From NCBI GenBank assembly GCA_905182565.1, contig CAJJCB010000015.1, positions 1-64,000 on the forward strand: a stretch of DNA of 64,000 nt. The letters run 5' to 3'. A program made the translations under genes and the position numbers. Shown in pieces: positions 44,221 to 52,898 of the stretch (the first letter of the stretch is position 1; the number at the start of each line of letters is the position of its first letter). This stretch comes from Acidimicrobiaceae bacterium. Lineage in GTDB: Bacteria > Actinomycetota > Acidimicrobiia > Acidimicrobiales > Poriferisodalaceae. The notes beneath the pieces are model-generated. The model had not been told where the DNA came from. It was given only the letters and a program-made list of their open reading frames with translations, and searched no databases.

Positions 44221-44991
44221 CTACGCGCCCATGGCATGGTAGCCGCCATCAACATGAATGATTTCTCCCGTGGTCATGGGGAACCAATCAGACATCAAGG
44301 CCAAAGTTGATCGGGCCACAGAATGCTGATCATTTACATCCCAACCCAAAGGCGATCTTTCTTGCCAAGTATCTTCAAAGGCAGAGAATCCAGGAATAGA
44401 TTTTGCAGCCATTGTTCGAATCGGACCAGCCGAAATTAAGTTCACCCTAATTCCTTGGCTACCTAAAGATTTCGCAAGATAGCGAGCCGTGGACTCAAAC
44501 GCTGCTTTAGCTACCCCCATCCAGTCATAGACAGGCCAAGCAACAGTCGCGTCGAAAGTGAGCCCAACAACATTCCCCTTAGCTTCTCTCAATAATGGCT
44601 CCATTCCAGCAGCAAGCGCCTTGAGGCTAAAAGCGGAGATATGGACAGCTACCGCTACATCTTCCCATTCGGCATTCATGAAATTGCCACCCAAACAAGC
44701 TTCGGGAGCGTACCCAATAGCATGCAGAACGCTGTCTAGTCGACCCCAACGCTCCAACAATTCATCACGAACAGCCGATATCTCTTCGGGGGAAGTCACA
44801 TCTAAAGGGAGCACATCGCACGGCACCGGGAGCTTACGAGCGGTTCGTTCCGTTAGCTTCATCGCCCTTCCAGCGCCAGTCAGTACGATCTCCGCCCCCT
44901 GCTCCTGAGCTAATTTTGCGACCTCGAACGCTAACGAAGCATCAGTCAACACTCCAGTTATGAGTAGCTTTTTACCGTCCATTAAGCCCAT
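44221..44991 (-). CDS. fabI: Enoyl-ACP reductase, InhA/FabI type
   Basis: A 256-residue atypical SDR that reduces trans-2-enoyl-ACP with NADH in fatty acid elongation. It resembles mycobacterial InhA closely: start MGLMDGKKLLITGVLTD, HAIGYAP, then Phe146, Tyr155 and Lys162 in the Tyr-x6-Lys arrangement matching InhA Phe149, Tyr158 and Lys165. The end GEIIHVDGGYHAMGA is also typical. I chose the ATG at 44991, with GGGAGG 8 nt upstream, over a TTG 6 nt earlier. No fabG gene is adjacent. Divergent from npdG. Confidence 0.93.
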   Translation of the reverse strand: MGLMDGKKLLITGVLTDASLAFEVAKLAQEQGAEIVLTGAGRAMKLTERTARKLPVPCDVLPLDVTSPEEISAVRDELLERWGRLDSVLHAIGYAPEACLGGNFMNAEWEDVAVAVHISAFSLKALAAGMEPLLREAKGNVVGLTFDATVAWPVYDWMGVAKAAFESTARYLAKSLGSQGIRVNLISAGPIRTMAAKSIPGFSAFEDTWQERSPLGWDVNDQHSVARSTLALMSDWFPMTTGEIIHVDGGYHAMGA

Positions 44992-45067
44992 CAGCAAGAC
45001 CTCCCAAAGCCCAGTTGTAAGAGGAAATTTTTAACAGTTTGGAAGTTCCTCATAAAGGCAAGTTACC

Positions 45068-45739
45068 GTGCTGAGTATGCAGATTGGGATAGTAGGTGGA
45101 ACTGGGCCCGCCGGAGCAGCCCTGGCGACTCGTTTAGCGGACGTTGGTTACGAGATTATTTTGGGTTCTAGGTCCAAATATCGTTCCATGGAAGTGGTCG
45201 ACAAGATCAAACAAAAGTGGCCCGACCGGCAACTTACTATCGTCCCAGGTGATAATTCTGCAGCAGCTGAATGCGAGTTTGTCATCATAGCTACGCCATG
45301 GGATGCAGCATCAATTACCGCTCGGACGGTCGAAAGTCATCTTCGTGGAAAAGTTGTTGTTACGATGTCAAACGCTTTAGCCAGAGTTGATGATGAATTT
45401 GTGTCTCTTATCCCGCCTCGCGGGTCAGTCGCAGCATCCATGCAAGCAACTTTGCCTGAGTCAAAAGTAGCTGCCGCATTGCAGCATGTGCCAGCTCATG
45501 AGCTTGGTGACCTAGCGCGCCCCCTGGACAGCGACATCCTAATTTGTAGCGATCACAGCGATGCTACGTCCAAGGTTGCGGAAGTCATAAACGCCATTCC
45601 TGGTGCCCGAGCCCTAGATAGCGGAAACCTCTCTAACGCAACGGCAATAGAAGCTTTTACCGCCGTTCTGCTTCAACTGAACATGAGATACAAAACTCGC
45701 GTCGCTCTTAAGCTCACAGGTCTGGATGCAGTCCGCTGA
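45068..45739 (+). CDS. npdG: F420-dependent NADP reductase
   Basis: A 223-residue Rossmann protein of the NpdG family, moving hydride between coenzyme F420 and NADP. The N-terminal GIVGGTGPAGAALA binds NADP, with GSRS as the 2'-phosphate-binding turn. TPWDAA and HVPAHELGDL fit the family's F420 site. It implies that the organism makes F420. The start is uncertain: GTG at 45068 with AAAGG 9 nt upstream, or ATG at 45077. A 6-bp inverted repeat (GAGGAA, TTCCTC; 45021-45051) lies in the divergent gap before it. It overlaps mshC at CTGA. Confidence 0.88.
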   Translation: MLSMQIGIVGGTGPAGAALATRLADVGYEIILGSRSKYRSMEVVDKIKQKWPDRQLTIVPGDNSAAAECEFVIIATPWDAASITARTVESHLRGKVVVTMSNALARVDDEFVSLIPPRGSVAASMQATLPESKVAAALQHVPAHELGDLARPLDSDILICSDHSDATSKVAEVINAIPGARALDSGNLSNATAIEAFTAVLLQLNMRYKTRVALKLTGLDAVR

Positions 45740-46863
45740 GCACAAATTTTCGGTTATATGAGACCCGCTCCAAAGAGATCGTTAAATTCTCAACTGAATC
45801 AGACTTAGTCAAAATTTATACCTGCGGAATCACGCCATATGAAGTTACCCACATGGGCCATGCATCAACGTTTATAGCGTATGACGTGTTACAGCGGAGG
45901 CTACGATCGATTGGTTACCTGACCCAATGTGTACGAAACGTAACTGACGTTGACGATGACTTGCTAAGTCGAGCGCGCAGCCTTGGCGTCCACTACCTTG
46001 ACCTAGCAGCTCGGTCTCTAGCTGTTTTCGAAGAGGATATGAAAGCTTTAGGCTTATTGCCCGCTCATAGCGAACCTCGAGCCACGTCAGCGATATCAGA
46101 AGTGCGACAGCTAGTTGGTCAAGTTCTTGACTCAGGCCATGCATATATCAGCGGCGGTTCAGTTTATTTTGACGTATCAACGGCACCACGATTCGGAGAG
46201 CTCTCAAGTCTGACGAATGACGAAATGCTTCAGCTAGCTAGCACCTCAGGCGGAGATCCGAACGACAAGAATAAACGAAATAAACTCGATTTTGTTCTCT
46301 GGCAGAGATCATTACCTGGAGAACCGGAGTGGACTTCTCGATGGGGCCCTGGCCGTCCAGGATGGCATATCGAATGCTCAGCCTTGGCTTTACGCGAGTT
46401 TGGAAACACGATTGATATCCATGGAGGTGGATCAGACCTAATTTTTCCCCATCATGAGTGTGAGCAAGCGCAGTCAGAGGCTGCCACTGGGAAAATTTTT
46501 GTCAAGCATTGGATGCACTCCGGAAGTGTTAACTTCGCCGGCGAAAAAATGTCTAAATCCCACGGAAACTTAGTGTTCGTATCCGAAGTAATAAAAACAT
46601 GGGACCCAATGGTCATTAGATTGGCGATCTTAAGTAATCACTACCGGTCATCGTGGGAATGGGATAGTGAGCTTTTAGTGCAAGCTCAAGAGCGTTTAAA
46701 TAGATGGAAAAAAAATGACAAAAAAGAAGCTGGGCTTTCCGAGGTGGGTGCCTGCTTAGACAATGACTTGGATACACAGAGTGCGCTAAAAGAAATTGAT
46801 CGAATTTCGAGAGCGGGCAACAACGTGTCTGAAGCTGCTTCGTTACTGGGTATTTTTTGGTGA
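45736..46863 (+). CDS. mshC: Mycothiol cysteine ligase MshC (CTG start inferred)
   Basis: About 375 residues, homologous to cysteinyl-tRNA synthetase but with marks of MshC, which joins cysteine to GlcN-inositol in mycothiol synthesis: CGITPYEVTHMGHA (zinc Cys30; HIGH-like His39 to His42), GRPGWHIEC, IHGGGSDLIFPHHE and KMSKS at 271-275. It has no long tRNA-binding C-terminus, as expected of MshC. The open frame begins after a TAA at 45709, and no ATG, GTG or TTG occurs before Met40, which is beyond the zinc cysteine. The CTG at 45736 overlaps the npdG stop as CTGA and gives the normal N-terminus (FRLYETR). A sequencing error remains possible. Confidence 0.85.
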   Translation: MSTNFRLYETRSKEIVKFSTESDLVKIYTCGITPYEVTHMGHASTFIAYDVLQRRLRSIGYLTQCVRNVTDVDDDLLSRARSLGVHYLDLAARSLAVFEEDMKALGLLPAHSEPRATSAISEVRQLVGQVLDSGHAYISGGSVYFDVSTAPRFGELSSLTNDEMLQLASTSGGDPNDKNKRNKLDFVLWQRSLPGEPEWTSRWGPGRPGWHIECSALALREFGNTIDIHGGGSDLIFPHHECEQAQSEAATGKIFVKHWMHSGSVNFAGEKMSKSHGNLVFVSEVIKTWDPMVIRLAILSNHYRSSWEWDSELLVQAQERLNRWKKNDKKEAGLSEVGACLDNDLDTQSALKEIDRISRAGNNVSEAASLLGIFW

Positions 46864-46963
46864 TACTTAAGAGAGTTCGCAGTTGTAACATGAACGAATT
46901 AGCTAGGTTCGGTATCAGATCAACGGACGAAGACACTATTCGTTTCGTGATGAAAGGGATCCA

Positions 46964-47464
46964 ATGGATGGCTTAGAGCGTCTATGGGCGACCTGGAGAC
47001 AAGATTACGTAATGGGTAAGCCAGCCAGCAGCGAACAAACCAGCTGTATTCTGTGCGACGTAGCGAGAATTCCGGATGCCTCGGAGCAAAACACACACGT
47101 CTACTCTGGGACATACTCTGCAGTGGTGCTAAATGCCTTTCCCTACACAAACGGGCATGTAATGGTTGTGCCATACGAGCATGTTGAAGGCTTGGATCAA
47201 CTGACAGCAGATGCTCGAAGTGAAATATTCGATCTTATATACAGAACGACCCTCGCCATCCAAGGTGCCTATTCCCCGGATGGCCTCAATATAGGCGCAA
47301 ACATTGGTCAAGGTTCCGGCGCCGGAATTCCCGATCACCTTCATTTCCACGCTCTGCCTCGCTGGAATAGCGATACTAATTTCATGACTACGATCGCTGG
47401 AACAAGAGTTATCCCAGAAGATCTTGAACTGACCCTAGAAAAACTACGTCTCAATTTTAAATAA
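46964..47464 (+). CDS. HIT-family nucleotide hydrolase/phosphorylase
   Basis: A 166-residue histidine-triad protein. HLHFHALPRW gives the triad His125, His127 and His129, and a CILC pair (Cys28, Cys31) may bind zinc as in Ap4A phosphorylase-like HIT proteins. It would act on diadenosine polyphosphates or nucleotide phosphoramidates. In actinobacteria a HIT gene commonly precedes the PIP synthase/PimA block, and the same order is seen here. A 28-codon reading frame overlaps its start, but it is not convincing. Confidence 0.92.
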   Translation: MDGLERLWATWRQDYVMGKPASSEQTSCILCDVARIPDASEQNTHVYSGTYSAVVLNAFPYTNGHVMVVPYEHVEGLDQLTADARSEIFDLIYRTTLAIQGAYSPDGLNIGANIGQGSGAGIPDHLHFHALPRWNSDTNFMTTIAGTRVIPEDLELTLEKLRLNFK

Positions 47465-47535
47465 ATTTATCGATAGAACCCAAGCACAACCGAAATAGAG
47501 CAGCCATATCGAATTAGTCCGATAGCGTATGGGTC

Positions 47536-48078
47536 GTGGAAGACGGAGATGTACGCGACGCGTTGCCAGAGGATCTCGACCGAGGGTTCGTAGGGGCGTA
47601 TATCTTCCCTGATAATCGTCGACGCCGCACAACTGGGGTCTTGTATCTAGTCGTTGGTGCCCTAGTCCTGGGTATGTCCAGTGCCTACAGCCCCGACGCA
47701 GTTCTGGCGAACGCGGGCCTCAGCATAGGTGCAGTCGGGCTGGTGTTATTCGGCTTATACAGCATTCTAGCGGGTCGGAAATTCGGACTAAACGAAAATG
47801 AAGCACTCGTCGCCGCAAGCAAAGAACTAGGTTTCGCCGTGGGTCACGCATCGGCGCAACTTGGCTGGCGAGGTTTTTTGAGTCGTCCGACGTGGCGAAT
47901 ATTGGCCTACTCGGCTGAAGATCCGCCCATAAGTCGCAGCCTCGTCCTCATTGACGCTATCGATGGGACGACTATTGACGCCTATATTGAAGATAACCCT
48001 GAAGATTGGATATCAACATCGAATGAGCTTGATGGCCTAGAGAGTGAAGCCGGACTGCCTGAGGGTGAAGATGTTTGA
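47536..48078 (+). CDS. Unknown protein with two membrane helices
   Basis: 180 residues that I do not recognise. An N-terminal acidic and Arg-rich stretch is followed by two hydrophobic segments (VLYLVVGALVLGM; AGLSIGAVGLVLFGLYSIL) and a roughly 90-residue soluble tail rich in acidic residues. It sits between the HIT and PIP synthase genes and overlaps the latter by 8 bp, so it belongs to the phosphatidylinositol-mannoside operon. Possibly a membrane accessory factor. GTG start, with TAGCGT 7 nt upstream. Confidence 0.75.
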   Translation: MEDGDVRDALPEDLDRGFVGAYIFPDNRRRRTTGVLYLVVGALVLGMSSAYSPDAVLANAGLSIGAVGLVLFGLYSILAGRKFGLNENEALVAASKELGFAVGHASAQLGWRGFLSRPTWRILAYSAEDPPISRSLVLIDAIDGTTIDAYIEDNPEDWISTSNELDGLESEAGLPEGEDV

Positions 48079-48679
48079 TGGCAATCTACGTTTTGGAGTG
48101 GATCGAGTAACTAGCCCTATTGGAAAGTTGCTAGTTCGAGTTGGTGTTAGCGCCGACCAAATCACTGTTGTGGGTTTGCTAATGTCGGTAGCAGCAGCGG
48201 TAGCCATCGGAATGGGACGCCTTCAGTTTGGCCTTTGTCTTCTCATATTGACGGCGTTACCCGATTTACTTGATGGTGCCGTAGCTAAAGCGGCCGGTAC
48301 ATCATCGAAAAGAGGCGCATTTTTTGACTCGACAGCAGACAGGGTTACCGATGCGTTGCTCTTAGGCGCTATTGCCTGGCATCTCCTTGAAACTGACAGG
48401 GGAAGGCTAGTGATCTTACCAATGGCACTTTTAGGAGTGTCTGCATTGATTTCATATGAAAGAGCGAAGGCCGAACTACTCGGATACGAAGCCAAAGGCG
48501 GCTTAATGGAGCGCGCCGAACGAATGATAGTTCTTGGCTTCGGGCTTTGTTTCAATGCAATTCTCATCCCAGTTCTATGGGTAATGCTTGCGCTAACCTC
48601 GATTACTGCTGTTCAACGGTTTTGTAAAGTTTGGTCACAGGCAACTCGAGAAATATCTGATTCTGAGAACCAAAAATAA
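48071..48679 (+). CDS. pgsA: CDP-alcohol phosphatidyltransferase (PIP synthase-like)
   Basis: A 202-residue membrane enzyme that joins CDP-diacylglycerol to an alcohol phosphate; the neighbours point to inositol phosphate. The family motif is visible with Asp65, Asp68, Gly69, Gly82, Asp86 and Asp90. The usual Ala-Arg is Ala72-Lys73. I chose the ATG at 48071, with GAGGGTGAAG directly before it, over an upstream ATG at 48044. It overlaps the unknown membrane-protein gene. Product would be the anchor for PatA and PimA. Confidence 0.88.
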   Translation: MFDGNLRFGVDRVTSPIGKLLVRVGVSADQITVVGLLMSVAAAVAIGMGRLQFGLCLLILTALPDLLDGAVAKAAGTSSKRGAFFDSTADRVTDALLLGAIAWHLLETDRGRLVILPMALLGVSALISYERAKAELLGYEAKGGLMERAERMIVLGFGLCFNAILIPVLWVMLALTSITAVQRFCKVWSQATREISDSENQK

Positions 48680-48703
48680 AAACTGGAGCTTTGGAAAATC
48701 GCA

Positions 48704-49612
48704 ATGCTGAAACTAAAGAATTTAGCAGTTACTTTTTTCTATAAAAGCGGCGCTTCGATAGCGCGCCTCCTCCCGAAACAGTTGGCTGCTTCGGTACCAA
48801 TATTGGCCGCAGTGCTACTGCCTTCGATTTTGCCGACAAAAAAGAAAATGGTATCTCGCCATATGAGGCGAGTCATGGGCCTACAAGTCTCAGAGCAAGA
48901 AATCAAAAAGTCGGTAGGTCAAGCATTCGGTTCCTATGCCCGCTACTGGATTGAGTCTTTTAGATTACCTAAGGAGACCGGCGCAAAATTGGAGGCTGGC
49001 ATAGAAGTGCCAGATTATCACCATGTCCGTGAGGGTCTAGAAAAAGGTAAAGGAGTTATTCTGGCGCTTCCCCACTTAGGAGGTTGGGAGTGGGCAGGGT
49101 TCTGGATGGCCACGGTGAAAAAAGTACCAATCTCCGTAGTTGTTGAACCTCTTGAGCCACAAAAACTATTTGATTGGTTCGTTAAATTTAGGAGCGAACT
49201 CGGCATGAACGTCATACCGTTAGGGCCATCTGCGGGTGCCTTAGTCGCCGCTGCATTGAAACGAAACGAAATTGTTTGTCTGCTCAGCGACAGAGATATC
49301 TCTGGCGGGGGAATCAAAGTTGAGTTCCTAGGAGAAGAAACAACACTTCCAGGTGGGCCGGCGCTGCTGAGTATAAGAACTGGTGCAACTCTCCTACCGA
49401 CAGCAGTCTACTTTAAGCCAAATGGTAGCCATCTAGGTATCGTTCGCCCTCCCATAGACACCTCTCGACTTGGCAAAGTAAGCGCAGACGTGTCTCGTAT
49501 CACTTCGGACTTAGCAGAAGAGCTTGGACATCTAATAAGCAGAGCTCCCGATCAGTGGCATTTGATGCAACCAAATTGGCCAACTGATCACGAACCAGTG
49601 GATAAAGACTAA
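48704..49612 (+). CDS. Phosphatidylinositol mannoside acyltransferase-like
   Basis: A 302-residue acyltransferase of the LpxL/HtrB fold, like mycobacterial PatA that acylates the mannose of PIM. The active-site motif HLGGWE holds His124 and Glu129. VCLLSDRDISGGG and FLGEETTLPGG match the family's second block. The first 45 residues are a membrane-associating hydrophobic stretch. It lies between pgsA and the pimA-like gene, the order found in actinobacteria. Confidence 0.9.
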   Translation: MLKLKNLAVTFFYKSGASIARLLPKQLAASVPILAAVLLPSILPTKKKMVSRHMRRVMGLQVSEQEIKKSVGQAFGSYARYWIESFRLPKETGAKLEAGIEVPDYHHVREGLEKGKGVILALPHLGGWEWAGFWMATVKKVPISVVVEPLEPQKLFDWFVKFRSELGMNVIPLGPSAGALVAAALKRNEIVCLLSDRDISGGGIKVEFLGEETTLPGGPALLSIRTGATLLPTAVYFKPNGSHLGIVRPPIDTSRLGKVSADVSRITSDLAEELGHLISRAPDQWHLMQPNWPTDHEPVDKD

Positions 49613-49619
49613 CGATGGT

Positions 49620-50789
49620 GTGGACGCAGAGTCCAGACCACCTAACGTAAACAGTGTGCGCATCGGAATTATTTCCCCATACAGCTTGACTGTGCCTGGC
49701 GGTGTGCAATCTCAAGTGATTGGCTTGGCTAATTCATTATCTCGATTAGGCCACAGAACTCGAATACTCGCTCCATGTGATGGAGCGCCCCCTGAGAAAG
49801 GCATAACACCGCTCGGGGCAAGCATCCCCACATTTGCAAACGGTTCCGTTGCCCCAATCGCTCCCGACCTAGCTTGCACTCTTCGCACGATTAGAGCTCT
49901 GCGCGACGAAACCTTTGATGTCATCCATGTTCACGAACCGATTTGCCCTGGACCGTGCCAAACAGCGCTATTCCTCAAAAACGCTCCAATCGTTGGGACA
50001 TGGCACGCTGCAGGTGGTAGCAAGGCCTACCTTACTCCTGGAGTTCAATGGCTAGCTTCGCGTATGGAAGTACGCGTTGCGGTATCTGAAGACGCACGAG
50101 AAATGGCCGATCAAGCTCTGGGTGGTTCTTATGAGGTGGCATTCAACGGAATCGAAGTGGCAAAATTTCAAGAGATTGAAGCAGCTGAGTCGCCCCAGCC
50201 AACGATCGCCTACGTTGGCAGACATGAGCCTCGTAAAGGCCTCGAAACACTTTTGCAGGCGCTAACAAATTTGCCTGACGCAGTGAAATTGTGGGTTATG
50301 TCAGAAGGGCCACAAACCAGCGAACTCAAGTCTCGTTACGGTGCGGATCCCAGAATAGAGTGGCTCGGCTCTGTCACAGACGAAGAAAAAATAAGCAGGC
50401 TAAAAGGAGCTGATGTGTTCTGCGTGCCTTCACTGCGAGGTGAAAGTTTCGGAATTGTCTTGCTAGAGGGAATGGCCGCCGGAACTCCGATTGTTGCTAG
50501 CAACATCGCAGGGTACAAAAACGTTGCTACTCACGAAAAGCATGCCGAACTTGTTGAGCCCGGCAACCCTGAACTGCTTGCGGCTGCGTTGACTCGAGTC
50601 CTAGAAGACAAAAAGTACTCTGCATCGTTAATTTCCGCTGGGCACGAGCGCGCTGCAGAATTTTCAATGGATCGCTTAGCACAGCTGTATCTTCGCTACT
50701 ACCAAGTCGCCATAGACCAGAGTGAGAAAGCGACCAAAAAACCGAGCCGATGGGGCGAGCTTACAAAGTTTGGATCTTTTTCAAAGTGA
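49620..50789 (+). CDS. pimA: PimA-like phosphatidylinositol mannosyltransferase (GT4)
   Basis: A 389-residue GT4 glycosyltransferase. RIGIISPYSLTVPGGVQSQV is the PimA signature region that contacts donor and acceptor. The C-terminal donor domain shows GRHEPRKGLETLLQAL and the E-x7-E motif in GESFGIVLLEGMAAG. It would transfer mannose from GDP-mannose to phosphatidylinositol at the membrane face. Start: GTG at 49620, though a GTG at 49656 (RIGIISPY) would match PimA length better. 7 bp after the acyltransferase gene. Confidence 0.9.
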   Translation: MDAESRPPNVNSVRIGIISPYSLTVPGGVQSQVIGLANSLSRLGHRTRILAPCDGAPPEKGITPLGASIPTFANGSVAPIAPDLACTLRTIRALRDETFDVIHVHEPICPGPCQTALFLKNAPIVGTWHAAGGSKAYLTPGVQWLASRMEVRVAVSEDAREMADQALGGSYEVAFNGIEVAKFQEIEAAESPQPTIAYVGRHEPRKGLETLLQALTNLPDAVKLWVMSEGPQTSELKSRYGADPRIEWLGSVTDEEKISRLKGADVFCVPSLRGESFGIVLLEGMAAGTPIVASNIAGYKNVATHEKHAELVEPGNPELLAAALTRVLEDKKYSASLISAGHERAAEFSMDRLAQLYLRYYQVAIDQSEKATKKPSRWGELTKFGSFSK

Positions 50790-50882
50790 TGCATACGACA
50801 TGAACTTGCCCCGTGCCTGTGTTTCGGCTCTTCGAGGCCTAAACTCGCACAGTCAGCCTCACCACACCAGATTGTTTTACGG

Positions 50883-51707
50883 ATGAATGACCTCAAGAAA
50901 ACTTATAACGCACGTGCACGGCGACTAATCATCAATTTTTGGTTATATAACGTCGGAGTACTGGGGCTAATCGCATTGATTATCGGCGTTATTAATCAAA
51001 GCCTCTCCGCAAAATTCCTAGTGCCTTCATTAATGCTTGTCCTGCTAGTCGGAACACTAGTTACAAAATTTCTCCTGACGCGTGCGAATAAACTCGTAAT
51101 GGCAGAAATCGGAGGTGCTCAGAGTTCTGAACACGCCGAACCACGACTTTTCAACCTCCTTGGTTCTATCTGTATGAGCACCGGCGTCTCACTCCCAGTA
51201 GTGAGAGTGATCGATTCGGAAACCAATAATTTAGCAGTTGCTGAATTAAACAAGGACACCGTAAATTTCTCGATAACACGGGGTTTACTAGAAAATAGTT
51301 CGCTTATAGAGCTAGAAGCTCTGCTCGCAGCGAGCATCGCCCGAGTTAGCTCAAATGAGGCGCGCCATTCATCCTTAGCGGTTACGACTATTGGGTTGCC
51401 ATTGCTCGTAAAACAGAATGGAACGGCGATAGATCGGATTTTGACTCTGCATTATCTGTCACCTTCATTAGCTCAGCGAAGGTTAAAAAAAGAGCTTCAC
51501 AACGATCGCGACTTTAATGCCGATAGTGCTGGAGTGGGAGTTACAAGGTACCCGCCAGGTTTGATCTTGGCATTAGAAAAATTTGCACACAGCTCAAGGA
51601 TTGATCCTTCGTTTGGGTCATTACCACTATGGGCAATCAACGCCGATAGCGATGGATATGGCCGTCCTGAAATAGAAGACAGGGTTGCGGCCCTGCGCGA
51701 ACTGTAA
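50883..51707 (+). CDS. Peptidase M48-like protein lacking the HExxH motif
   Basis: A 274-residue membrane protein with two N-terminal helices (about 17-37 and 45-65) and an HtpX-like soluble part. The helix that should carry HExxH reads LEALLAASIARV, so both zinc histidines and the catalytic glutamate are lost (Ala150, Ser151, Arg154). The third ligand position is Asp (RDFNAD). The surrounding fold, including TRYPPGLILALEKF, is well conserved, so this is a maintained pseudo-protease rather than a decaying gene. It follows pimA after 93 bp and precedes the DUF3048 gene. Confidence 0.8.
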   Translation: MNDLKKTYNARARRLIINFWLYNVGVLGLIALIIGVINQSLSAKFLVPSLMLVLLVGTLVTKFLLTRANKLVMAEIGGAQSSEHAEPRLFNLLGSICMSTGVSLPVVRVIDSETNNLAVAELNKDTVNFSITRGLLENSSLIELEALLAASIARVSSNEARHSSLAVTTIGLPLLVKQNGTAIDRILTLHYLSPSLAQRRLKKELHNDRDFNADSAGVGVTRYPPGLILALEKFAHSSRIDPSFGSLPLWAINADSDGYGRPEIEDRVAALREL

Positions 51708-51712
51708 GAGCG

Positions 51713-52825
51713 TTGCCTCAGAAACGTTTTCTTCAAATTCTAATCTTCCTAGGTGCAGTGATTGGAGGGTTACTAGGTTGTTCATCCGAAGAGAGCTCAA
51801 AAGTTCAAAGCGAAATTCCTCTCGACACCAAAGAACAAACTGACTCTAAAGACTCTCAAAAAAAGTCTGAAACGCTACAGGCAACGAATACAACAATCGA
51901 CCCCGACACCGAGTTCCCTAAATTTGTTGCACCGCTCACAGGGTTAGCGCTTGTTGATGAAGGAGCTACAAAAAAAGCAATCACTGCCGTAAAAATTGAT
52001 AATTCAGATTCGCTGACTCAGCCCGTGGGTATAGGCAAAGCAGACATTGTGTATGAGTATCTCGGAGAAGAAAAGGCCACCAACTTCCTTGCTCTTTTTC
52101 AGTCACGAAATGCTGAAAATGTTGGACCAGTTGGCGAGGCTCAGCTCAGCGATATCCACACTCTGATGAACCAACCGGCGGTCATGCTGGCAACAGCGCA
52201 AACAAAATGGGCTGTGCGCGAAGTTTTGAAAGTAAGCGGGATCCAAGATGTAAGTGCAGAATCATTCCCTGCGAACTACATCGAAGTAAACGATGATTCA
52301 GGCAGAGAAAAAATCTACGTGTCATTAAACGAAATTCGAAACCCAGACACGGAAAATAGACTGAATCCATTGGCGCCATGGAAATTCACAGACAGACCGG
52401 ACGTAACTTCGGCCGAAAAAAAGCAAGTAGATGAAGTAAGCATTGACTGGGGAGAAACAAAAACAGTCTTTAAGTGGATTCCAACTGAAAAGCATTGGGC
52501 AAGATATAAAGAAAACGCTCCCTCTCTTGACGCTGAGGGCATCACCATCGACACACAAAATCTTGTTGTCCAATTCGTTCGCTACTCATTAAGTAACGAA
52601 CTTGACCGGCAAGGCGAGCGAATACCAGTATTTGAAGCAGACGTTGGCATCGGTGAAGCTTGGATTTTCAACGGTAGTTCGAGACTTGAAGCGGTATGGA
52701 GCAAAGATAATCTCACTGCGCCGACCGTATTCTCAGACAAGCAGGGAAACATTGTTCAATTTAGTCGAGGATCTTCGTGGGTTCTACTTGCTAAGTCGGG
52801 CTCAGCAACAATTCTAGAGAAATAA
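51713..52825 (+). CDS. DUF3048 lipoprotein (YerB-like)
   Basis: A 370-residue exported lipoprotein. The signal peptide ends in the lipobox LLGC with Cys23 as the acylation site. A Ser/Lys-rich linker then leads to the DUF3048 core (TGLALVDEGATKKAITAVKIDN; GKADIVYEYLGEE; FLALFQSRNAENVGPVGEAQ). The family (B. subtilis YerB) is of unknown function. TTG start, 5 bp after the M48-like gene, so the two probably form an envelope operon. The tail is well preserved. Confidence 0.88.
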   Translation: MPQKRFLQILIFLGAVIGGLLGCSSEESSKVQSEIPLDTKEQTDSKDSQKKSETLQATNTTIDPDTEFPKFVAPLTGLALVDEGATKKAITAVKIDNSDSLTQPVGIGKADIVYEYLGEEKATNFLALFQSRNAENVGPVGEAQLSDIHTLMNQPAVMLATAQTKWAVREVLKVSGIQDVSAESFPANYIEVNDDSGREKIYVSLNEIRNPDTENRLNPLAPWKFTDRPDVTSAEKKQVDEVSIDWGETKTVFKWIPTEKHWARYKENAPSLDAEGITIDTQNLVVQFVRYSLSNELDRQGERIPVFEADVGIGEAWIFNGSSRLEAVWSKDNLTAPTVFSDKQGNIVQFSRGSSWVLLAKSGSATILEK

Positions 52826-52886
52826 TGGAGAGAGTTTAAGGTAACTCGAAACCCCTTTTTAGCGTATTTAACGTTCACGTTGCTTC

Positions 52887-52892
52887 TAGACT
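52887..52892 (+). promoter_or_regulatory. Possible -10 box before pdxS
   Basis: TAGACT (TANNNT pattern) lies 6 nt before the pdxS ATG with no separate ribosome site. This fits a leaderless transcript. No clear -35. Confidence 0.3.
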
Positions 52893-52898
52893 AGAGGC

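Noticed and set aside
45736-46863. Cysteinyl-tRNA synthetase
   Set aside because: CGITPYEVTH and the short C-terminus match MshC; the anticodon-binding tail of CysS is missing.
46890-46976. 28-codon reading frame between mshC and the HIT gene
   Set aside because: No ribosome site, overlaps the HIT start and shows no recognisable features; too short to support.
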